Positions 1 through 4,408 of a stretch of 10,574 bases of DNA are shown one piece after another (position 1 is the first letter of the stretch; each line of letters opens with the position of its first letter). Where the stretch lies: positions 1-10,574 of the forward strand of contig SLKH01000357.1 in NCBI GenBank assembly GCA_007134665.1, given 5' to 3'. The position numbers and the translations under genes were made by a program. The notes beneath the pieces were generated by a model. The model did not search any database. It saw only the letters and a list, made by a program, of their open reading frames with translations, and was not told the DNA's origin. The DNA comes from Balneolaceae bacterium. GTDB lineage: Bacteria; Bacteroidota; Rhodothermia; Balneolales; Balneolaceae.

Positions 1-64
1 AAATCAGGGGCACCGCAAGAAGCGACACCAAAACAGCATACATTGGTACTAACGTAAGTTCCAT
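1..64 (-). CDS. Start of a membrane protein, probably a second MrpD-like antiporter subunit (partial)
   Basis: An open frame starts with ATG at 64 and runs off the left edge, giving 21 residues that begin MELTLVPMYAVLVSLLAVPL. This is a short hydrophobic first segment like the first helix of NuoL/NuoM/MrpD-type antiporter subunits. It lies 18 bases after the mrpD stop on the same strand, so it is probably the next gene of the operon. No Shine-Dalgarno is visible; the stretch before the ATG is A-rich. Because MrpA is split here and no large MrpA N-terminal (NuoL-like) part is present in the window, this gene may supply a further NuoL/MrpD-like channel. That role is inferred from operon position and from known operons with more than one mrpD-like gene. 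The visible residues alone cannot prove the family. Confidence 0.6.
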   Translation of the reverse strand, partial: MELTLVPMYAVLVSLLAVPLI

Positions 65-82
65 CTATTGTTTTCTATTTGA

Positions 83-1573
83 TTACAATCCAGCGGGGAA
101 CATGTTCATAATTACAGCGACAATCGCAACGTTAAAAATCCCAATCAGAAACAGCCCGGCTGCAAATATAGACATCGGGTACAGCATCGACGGTTTCACT
201 TCATCGCTGACTAATCCTTCATCCGGTACCTGTTCATCTGCATCCGGATTTTTCATATAAACTTTTTCAAGGATCCTGAAAAAGTACACGGCATTAAGCA
301 GGGAACTGATCAAAATCACAGAAAGAAACAGCCAGTTGTTGGCCTCAATAGTTCCAAGTGCCAGGTACCACTTGCTGAAAAATCCGGCAAGTGGCGGAAG
401 CCCAACCATTGATATTGCCGCAACCGAGAATGACAGCATCGTCCAGGGGTATTTCTTTCTGTAGGTATGATCAAACTTGCTGATGTCTGAGTGGCCCTCC
501 TTCATTCTCAGGTTTGCAGAAACCATAAAAAGACACGCTTTCATTACAGCGTGATTTAATATGTGCAGGAGGGCACCGATAAAACCATATGGATTTGCCA
601 GGCTTATCCCCATAATGATATAACCGATTTGAGAGATACTTGAATAGGCCAGCATACGCTTCATCTCATCCTGGGCGATTGCCATAATCGATCCGTACAG
701 AATCCCGATTGCTGCCAGTAACCCAACGACATAAGAGATCGGTATAACAAGATCGAGCAGTTCAATGCCAAACAGGTACAACATCACCCGGATTAATACA
801 TAGACAGCTACTTTGGTACCAATCGGGGCTATCAGAGCCGATGATGAAGAGGCGGCAAATGTATAGGAGTCGGGCAGCCATCCGTGCATCGGGAACATGG
901 CACATTTGACTCCGATACCAACTACCATAAGAATCACTGCTGTAATAACGGAGCTGTTTCCGGCGAACTCCGGCATCATGGCTGTCATATCAATGATGTT
1001 GAGTGTTCCGGTAATCGTATAAAGGAATCCAACACCCAGCAGGTAAAGCGTTCCTCCGGTAGTCCCTATGATCAGGTAGCGGAATGCGGAAAATGGTGCA
1101 GCTTTTTCCCCGATTGCGATCAGAGCATAGGTCGACAGTGAGGCAATTTCAAGAAATACAAACAGGTTAAACAGGTCACCGGTTAAAACCATCCCGTTAA
1201 ATCCGAGCATAAGCAGCATTGTAACACTGTAATATGCCATCAGTTTATTTGGGAATTCCCGTACAGCAATCGGTTTTGAATGAATTAATACAAAAAAGGC
1301 GATTGCATTAATCACAAGGATGATAAATGCAGACAGTCCATCATAAACAAATTCAATCCCGACCGGTGGCTGCCATGCACCAAAGAAGTACCTCAGTGGT
1401 ACATCATTCAGATAATACAGAAAGCCATAAAGCGACATACCCGCTGAAATACCTGCACCCAGTGTTGCCAGAGGCTGACACAATTCACTCTTCCATATCC
1501 CGAAAAGTGGTATGATCACCGCGAAAGCCAGGAAATTAAGGGCAATAAGAGCCGGTAGATGTGTTTCAATCAT
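83..1573 (-). CDS. mrpD: Na+/H+ antiporter subunit D (MrpD/MnhD)
   Basis: Large proton-translocating subunit of the Mrp cation/proton antiporter in the inner membrane, homologous to NuoM/NuoN of complex I. The 496-residue protein is almost wholly hydrophobic, consistent with about 14 helices. The proton-antiporter module spans roughly residues 110-410. Key family residues are visible: a glutamate at about 142 (FLEIASLSTYA), a lysine at about 223 (GVKCAMFPMHGWLPD), a histidine at about 230, a lysine at about 254 (IGTKVAVYVL) and a lysine at about 401 (GFFSKWYLALG). The stretch QDEMKRMLAYSSISQIGY is the usual second half-channel signature. The start overlaps the mrpC stop by four bases (ATGA) and a GGAG lies 8 bases before it. 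Length fits MrpD (about 490-500 residues). NuoN and MbhH are related alternatives, but the mrpE-F-G-B-C context settles the call. Confidence 0.95.
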   Translation of the reverse strand: MIETHLPALIALNFLAFAVIIPLFGIWKSELCQPLATLGAGISAGMSLYGFLYYLNDVPLRYFFGAWQPPVGIEFVYDGLSAFIILVINAIAFFVLIHSKPIAVREFPNKLMAYYSVTMLLMLGFNGMVLTGDLFNLFVFLEIASLSTYALIAIGEKAAPFSAFRYLIIGTTGGTLYLLGVGFLYTITGTLNIIDMTAMMPEFAGNSSVITAVILMVVGIGVKCAMFPMHGWLPDSYTFAASSSSALIAPIGTKVAVYVLIRVMLYLFGIELLDLVIPISYVVGLLAAIGILYGSIMAIAQDEMKRMLAYSSISQIGYIIMGISLANPYGFIGALLHILNHAVMKACLFMVSANLRMKEGHSDISKFDHTYRKKYPWTMLSFSVAAISMVGLPPLAGFFSKWYLALGTIEANNWLFLSVILISSLLNAVYFFRILEKVYMKNPDADEQVPDEGLVSDEVKPSMLYPMSIFAAGLFLIGIFNVAIVAVIMNMFPAGL

Positions 1574-1938
1574 TGAATCTGCTCCAGGATTTCATCTTCA
1601 TCGAGTGTCTTGTAGCGATTATAGGTTGCTATCAACAGTGCAAATGCAACACCGAGTGTGGCAACACCTACAACAATAGCTGTGAGCATCAGTGTATGTG
1701 GCAGGGGGTTCAGGTAATTAGCAACATCAGACGCGGGATAAGCCGGATCAAGTACAGGTACAGTTGCGCCCCATTTGGAACCGAGTGATACCCAATAAAG
1801 CACTACGGAAGCTTGCAAAATAGTTAAGCCTATCGTTTTTTTGACCAGGTTTTTTTTGAATATGATCCCATATAAACCAATGCATAACAGGATGATAGTC
1901 AACCAGTAAGAATAGTGTCCAAGTAAAAAATCATACAT
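1570..1938 (-). CDS. mrpC: Na+/H+ antiporter subunit C (MrpC/MnhC, NuoK-like)
   Basis: Small membrane subunit homologous to NuoK, which in Mrp sits between the antiporter subunits and the rest of the complex. I place the start at 1938 (MYDFLLGHYSYW, 122 residues), not at the in-frame codon at 1965, because AGAGGTGA lies 6 bases upstream of this ATG and the family N-terminus begins here. Three hydrophobic segments are visible. The conserved C-terminal block NPLPHTLMLTAIVVGVATLG (about residues 77-96) matches the usual DPLPQALVLTAIVI pattern of MrpC. The C-terminus is short and acidic. The start lies inside the mrpB end (8-base overlap) and the stop overlaps the mrpD start by four bases, which suggests coupled translation. 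Confidence 0.93.
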   Translation of the reverse strand: MYDFLLGHYSYWLTIILLCIGLYGIIFKKNLVKKTIGLTILQASVVLYWVSLGSKWGATVPVLDPAYPASDVANYLNPLPHTLMLTAIVVGVATLGVAFALLIATYNRYKTLDEDEILEQIQ

Positions 1939-2374
1939 AATCTTCACCTCTCGCCATATGGTCATAAATCATTACAAGTATTGCCATTACAGCAATGCCA
2001 ATTCCAATTTCGATGACCAGGATACCGTAATATCTCAGTGCTGCAGGATCGAGGCCACCGGGGAAAGGAAGTGCTTCATAGTCCAGGAAATAACTTCCAA
2101 ATAGGATTGAAACGATGCCCGTTCCGAAATAGACAATCACTCCAATCGCTGCAAGAGGGGTGGTGAAAAATTCCCTGACCTGGAGCCTTGATACAATCCG
2201 GCCTCCTGACAGACGTATGAGAATGACTGAAGATGCAAGAAGGGCACCACCCTGAAAGCCGCCACCGGGACTATAATGGCCGTGAAATATCACATAAATA
2301 CCGAATAGCATGATATAAGGGCTCAATAACCGGGATCCCAATAATACAATCGGACTTTCAAATTGTGTTCTCAT
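1931..2374 (-). CDS. mrpB: Na+/H+ antiporter subunit B (MrpB/MnhB)
   Basis: Small hydrophobic subunit of the Mrp antiporter (MnhB domain). The start is set at 2374 (MRTQFESPIVLLGSRLL, 147 residues): its ATG overlaps the stop of the preceding gene as ATGA, and a full AGGAGGT lies 10 bases upstream. The in-frame codon at 2407 would overlap the upstream gene by 37 bases and add residues with no family resemblance. The family signature HGHYSPGGGFQGG is at about residues 31-43, following the helix PYIMLFGIYVIF. Three or four membrane helices follow. Length agrees with typical MrpB (about 140). In Mbh the homologue is MbhF. The position between the MbhE-like gene and mrpC is the standard order. Confidence 0.93.
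   Translation of the reverse strand: MRTQFESPIVLLGSRLLSPYIMLFGIYVIFHGHYSPGGGFQGGALLASSVILIRLSGGRIVSRLQVREFFTTPLAAIGVIVYFGTGIVSILFGSYFLDYEALPFPGGLDPAALRYYGILVIEIGIGIAVMAILVMIYDHMARGEDYV
1944..1951 (-). promoter_or_regulatory. Shine-Dalgarno that sets the mrpC start
   Basis: AGAGGTGA on the minus strand, ending 5 bases before the ATG at 1938. It lies inside the 3' end of mrpB. It supports the shorter MYDFLLG start for mrpC over the codon at 1965. Confidence 0.75.
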
Positions 2375-2670
2375 ATCGGGCGATACCTCCTGAGAATTAG
2401 CAGGCATATCAAGCCGGCGGTGAAGACTACCACCTGCTCGCCAAGTGTATCAATGCTTCTGTAATCTCCAAGTACCACAGTCACCATATTTGGAGTGTTG
2501 GCATCATTATATGCCTCCTGGATAAAATAGTTACCGGCAACCACTGTATCGGTAATACTCCGCTGGCTGTGCATGAGATTATCAGCATCGCCCCGGTATG
2601 GGAGATCCAGTGAACCGTAAATCAGTAACCCGGCAAAAGCGACCAATATGAATATCTTTAAGTATTTCAA
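2371..2670 (-). CDS. MrpA C-terminal part 2 as a separate protein (MbhE-like)
   Basis: A 99-residue membrane protein matching the last part of MrpA, which is a separate subunit (MbhE) in archaeal membrane-bound hydrogenases. The N-terminal helix is at about residues 4-20 and a second helix at about 79-94. Between them is the conserved block NMVTVVLGDYRSIDTLGEQV (residues 61-80), which fits the family pattern of a dyR-x-x-DTLGE motif: D69, R71, D74, T75 and E78. The first codon is TTG at 2670; I see no better in-frame ATG that keeps the first helix. TTG overlaps the stop of the DUF4040 gene as TTGA, and only a weak GGA is present upstream. The stop overlaps the mrpB ATG. In the Mrp complex this part sits near MrpB/C and helps form the cation route; that is family knowledge. 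Confidence 0.88.
   Translation of the reverse strand: MKYLKIFILVAFAGLLIYGSLDLPYRGDADNLMHSQRSITDTVVAGNYFIQEAYNDANTPNMVTVVLGDYRSIDTLGEQVVVFTAGLICLLILRRYRPI
2385..2391 (-). promoter_or_regulatory. Shine-Dalgarno that sets the mrpB start
   Basis: AGGAGGT on the minus strand, 10 bases before the mrpB ATG at 2374 and within the last codons of the MbhE-like gene. It is the strongest ribosome binding site in the window and is the main reason for rejecting the longer start at 2407. Confidence 0.75.
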
Positions 2671-2912
2671 TCGTTTGTCCGTATGGTTGTTTGATAGAGT
2701 GCAACGATAAATAATATTCCTGTAACACCGGCCCCGACAACAGCTTCAGTAAAGCCAACGTCAATTCCGCCCATCGCGACAAACAACAGGGCCATTGTGA
2801 AACTGAAGATGGTAAGTGATACAACCGCCGTCAGTAAATCCTTGACCTCAAGTGCTACAATTGCGGCAACAATTACAAACATGTACAGAATTAATTCAAC
2901 TTCCCAAATCAT
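2667..2912 (-). CDS. MrpA C-terminal part 1 as a separate protein (MbhD-like, DUF4040)
   Basis: An 81-residue protein with three hydrophobic segments, at about residues 6-20, 26-47 and 55-73. The signature GGIDVGFTEAVVGAGVTG (about 48-65) carries D51 and E56 and corresponds to the DUF4040 motif (DVafTEAavGaG) found in MrpA after its NuoL-like part, and in MbhD as a free-standing subunit. It is equivalent to a NuoJ-like region in complex I. The ATG at 2912 overlaps the mrpG stop as ATGA and has GGAG 8 bases before it. The stop overlaps the TTG start of the next gene. With that gene it accounts for the MrpA C-terminus, but no fused NuoL-like N-terminus precedes it. Confidence 0.9.
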   Translation of the reverse strand: MIWEVELILYMFVIVAAIVALEVKDLLTAVVSLTIFSFTMALLFVAMGGIDVGFTEAVVGAGVTGILFIVALYQTTIRTND

Positions 2913-3238
2913 TGATCACTCTCCGTTTGCTGGTTGTCATCTTTCAAGTTCGGTTTTAACTGTCGTTTATATGCCGCTCTTGCAAGTGCATGGGTGCCGA
3001 TTGGATTGGAGAGGGCGATAAACAGAACAATGAATGTGAGTTTTACACTATTCATGGTCAGTCCTTCGTAGATAATCAGGCCGAGTATCACCAGAGTAAT
3101 TCCAAGTGTATCCGATTTACTGACAGCATGAGTCCTGGAATAGAAGTCCGGCAGGCGGATAACACCGATACTCCCGACAAGCATGAAAAAGATTCCGGAG
3201 ACGATCAGAATAATGCTGAATACATTTTGAATTTCCAT
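2909..3238 (-). CDS. mrpG: Na+/H+ antiporter subunit G (MrpG/MnhG)
   Basis: A small three-helix subunit of 109 residues. The family signature GVIRLPDFYSRTHAVSKSDT occupies about residues 25-44, with R28, P30, D31 and H37 in place. A second conserved block, ALSNPIGTHALARAAY (about 75-90), closes the third helix. The C-terminal 19 residues are hydrophilic and variable (KPNLKDDNQQTESDQ), as usual in MrpG. The ATG overlaps the mrpF stop by one base (TAATG). No Shine-Dalgarno is visible, so translation may depend on readthrough coupling from mrpF. The stop overlaps the DUF4040 gene start by four bases. Confidence 0.94.
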   Translation of the reverse strand: MEIQNVFSIILIVSGIFFMLVGSIGVIRLPDFYSRTHAVSKSDTLGITLVILGLIIYEGLTMNSVKLTFIVLFIALSNPIGTHALARAAYKRQLKPNLKDDNQQTESDQ

Positions 3239-3510
3239 TATTGATCGTCTATTCGTTTAGAGCTTACAAATTTTGCGATAGCCATGATTCCGATAAATCC
3301 AAGTATGGCATAAGCAAGTGTGATGTCGATAAACATATCAATCCGGTCAAAGATATATCCGATCAGGCAAATCAGAACAATTGTCTTGGCTGCGATTGCA
3401 TTGGTTCCCATCAATCTGTCATAGACCGTAGGGCCCTGAACTACACGGACCAGTGGTACCGCAATAATTATGGCCAGAATTACAGTACTGTATAGAAAAA
3501 ATTCAGTCAT
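3238..3510 (-). CDS. mrpF: Na+/H+ antiporter subunit F (MrpF/MnhF)
   Basis: A 90-residue subunit with three predicted helices, at about residues 5-23, 37-54 and 60-81. The conserved loop QGPTVYDRLMGTNAIAAKT is at about 25-43, with the family residues P27, T28, D31 and R32, and the helix MFIDITLAYAILGF contains the conserved aspartate at about 62. MrpF is homologous to MbhB. The ATG overlaps the mrpE stop as ATGA and is preceded by AGGTGA within 4 bases. Length is typical (about 90). It contributes to assembly and cation translocation of the Mrp complex, which is family knowledge. Confidence 0.94.
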   Translation of the reverse strand: MTEFFLYSTVILAIIIAVPLVRVVQGPTVYDRLMGTNAIAAKTIVLICLIGYIFDRIDMFIDITLAYAILGFIGIMAIAKFVSSKRIDDQ

Positions 3511-4073
3511 TGTTCACCTATTTGATCAGATCTACTGAGAATCCGGACATCACTGATCACCGGCCGGTCTTCTGTTGAAAAAAGCTTCAGCACTTTTTTG
3601 GGCATTTTATCACTGGTAATCCCCTCAAATGCCTTGGGAGTCAGGGCGTGCACAGTAAAATGATTTCCGGTGATATCGATTGTCAAGGTACCCGGAGTCA
3701 GGGTAATTGAGTTGCCAAGAATCATTTTGGCATGAGCACTTGGAAGATCAACCCTGAATTTCAGGATATAAGTTTCGATTGTCTTGTTAGGATTAATGAT
3801 GATATTGGCTACATGCAATCCCGCTTTAATAATTTCAAAAACCAGCCAGATTAAATAGAAAGGTGTGTAATGGAATCGTAACTGGCTCAGGTCATCCATT
3901 TCATCATCAAAAAATTTATGCTGCTTAAGCCTGTGATTGATGGCGATTACAATCACAACACTGACGACACCCTGTGCAATCTGCATCGGCTGATAGATCC
4001 CACTCATGATCAGCCAGAAAGTCATCAAAGCGATAAATGATAAAAAGAGATTTAGTATAGACAGCTTCTTCAT
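3507..4073 (-). CDS. mrpE: Na+/H+ antiporter subunit E (MrpE/MnhE), first gene of the operon
   Basis: A 188-residue subunit. Two N-terminal helices (about residues 6-25 and 30-46) are followed by a third amphipathic segment (about 70-92) and a soluble domain. The family signature GNSITLTPGTLTIDI is at about 119-133, followed by FTVHALTP. The C-terminus extends some 20-30 residues beyond the common 158-165 length. As the promoter-proximal gene of the antiporter operon its upstream region carries the candidate promoters and a hairpin over the start codon. No Shine-Dalgarno precedes the ATG at 4073; the preceding sequence is T-rich. The stop overlaps the mrpF start by four bases. The homologue in hydrogenases is MbhA. 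Confidence 0.94.
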   Translation of the reverse strand: MKKLSILNLFLSFIALMTFWLIMSGIYQPMQIAQGVVSVVIVIAINHRLKQHKFFDDEMDDLSQLRFHYTPFYLIWLVFEIIKAGLHVANIIINPNKTIETYILKFRVDLPSAHAKMILGNSITLTPGTLTIDITGNHFTVHALTPKAFEGITSDKMPKKVLKLFSTEDRPVISDVRILSRSDQIGEQ

Positions 4074-4088
4074 TCAAAAAAAATGAAG
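4068..4088 (-). promoter_or_regulatory. Hairpin covering the mrpE start codon
   Basis: The arms CTTCATT (4088-4082) and AATGAAG (4074-4068) on the minus strand are perfect 7-base complements around a 7-base U-rich loop. The mrpE AUG is inside the 3' arm. In mRNA this could hinder ribosome entry. The stem has only two G-C pairs, so stability is modest and a role is only a suggestion. Confidence 0.35.
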
Positions 4089-4126
4089 GGTTAGTATAGA
4101 TTCTAATTTTTCCTTAAAAACCTCAT

Positions 4127-4134
4127 CAAACTTA
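4127..4134 (-). promoter_or_regulatory. Alternative -7 element for the mrp operon
   Basis: TAAGTTTG on the minus strand matches TAnnTTTG exactly and would start transcription about 45 bases before mrpE. The -33 region about 20 bases upstream reads TCTG instead of TTTG and falls in the palindrome at 4148-4159. The region is A/T-rich, so chance matches are expected. Confidence 0.25.
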
Positions 4135-4147
4135 AAAAAAAAGGCAG

Positions 4148-4159
4148 TTCTGTACAGAA
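4148..4159. promoter_or_regulatory. Perfect 12-base palindrome, possible operator
   Basis: TTCTGTACAGAA reads the same on both strands. It lies between an A9 run (4134-4142) and a T8 run (4164-4171), so the arms AAAAAAAAG/CTTTTTTTT form an outer inverted repeat around it. For mrpE it sits either over the -33 region of the nearer candidate promoter or just downstream of the farther one. This is the position expected of a repressor site. I do not recognise the regulator. Confidence 0.4.
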
Positions 4160-4196
4160 AAACTTTTTTTTGAGCGTCAGCCATTTTTCAGAACGC

Positions 4197-4230
4197 CAAA
4201 GATAATAAACCATATGCATTACTTTCCAAA
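4197..4230 (-). promoter_or_regulatory. Candidate Bacteroidota-type promoter for the mrp operon
   Basis: On the minus strand TTTG (4230-4227) is followed after 22 bases by TATCTTTG (4204-4197), matching the -33 and TAnnTTTG -7 elements of Bacteroidota housekeeping promoters. Transcription would begin near 4190, giving a leader of about 115 bases before mrpE. The same octamer occurs in the nuoL-facing promoter. Confidence 0.4.
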
Positions 4231-4262
4231 AATAATTTTATGGATGCGCTACCATAACTGAC

Positions 4263-4275
4263 TTTTTTCAAAAAA
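4263..4275. other. Symmetric T6-C-A6 element midway between the divergent promoters
   Basis: TTTTTTCAAAAAA is an inverted repeat centred on 4269, about 40 bases from each of the putative -33 boxes (4230 and 4310). Such phased A/T tracts may bend DNA or act as an UP-like element for both promoters. Function is inferred from position only. Confidence 0.3.
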
Positions 4276-4309
4276 CTTATCATTCAACCGGAAATCATGC
4301 TCTTTTCAG

Positions 4310-4339
4310 TTTATGTTGAATTACTTTTTTGTATCTTTG
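4310..4339 (+). promoter_or_regulatory. Candidate Bacteroidota-type promoter for nuoL
   Basis: TATCTTTG at 4332-4339 matches TAnnTTTG exactly. TTTA at 4310-4313, 18 bases upstream, is a three-of-four match to the -33 TTTG. Transcription would start near 4346, leaving a leader of about 63 bases that includes the hairpin at 4353-4374. Whether this lineage uses the Bacteroidota promoter type is an inference. Confidence 0.5.
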
Positions 4340-4352
4340 CCGTCTCTGATTT

Positions 4353-4378
4353 TTTGGCTACCTTTTTAGCCAAATTTT
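4353..4378 (+). promoter_or_regulatory. Leader hairpin with T tail before nuoL
   Basis: TTTGGCTA (4353-4360) and TAGCCAAA (4367-4374) are exact 8-base complements with a 6-base loop, followed by TTTT. It begins a few bases after the predicted transcription start. It looks like a weak intrinsic terminator or attenuator, or a palindromic protein site. A second GCCAAA at 4386-4391 can pair with the same 5' arm, so two exclusive folds are possible. Confidence 0.4.
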
Positions 4379-4408
4379 CGTTTGTGCCAAACCTAATTAA
4401 CCAACTGG

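Larger units (their letters stand above)
4074..4408. other. Divergent AT-rich control region between the mrp and nuoL transcripts
   Basis: A 335-base stretch without a convincing gene, separating divergently transcribed mrpE and nuoL. It is much richer in A and T than the flanking genes and has several homopolymer runs (A9 at 4134-4142, T8 at 4164-4171). It contains candidate Bacteroidota-type promoters for both directions, a perfect palindrome at 4148-4159, a symmetric T6-C-A6 element at 4263-4275, and hairpins near each start codon; these are listed separately. No tRNA, small RNA gene or mobile element remnant is recognisable. Confidence 0.85.

Noticed and set aside
1939..1965. Longer mrpC N-terminus from 1965
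   Set aside because: The extra nine residues cover the Shine-Dalgarno AGAGGTGA of the inner ATG and do not resemble MrpC.
2375..2407. Longer mrpB N-terminus from 2407
   Set aside because: It would overlap the MbhE-like gene by 37 bases, while ATG 2374 has AGGAGGT upstream and the regular ATGA junction.
1..4073. Membrane-bound hydrogenase (Mbh) instead of an Mrp antiporter
   Set aside because: The order and split subunits are Mbh-like, but no hydrogenase subunit is visible in the window. The antiporter call is the cautious one; sequence left of position 1 would decide.
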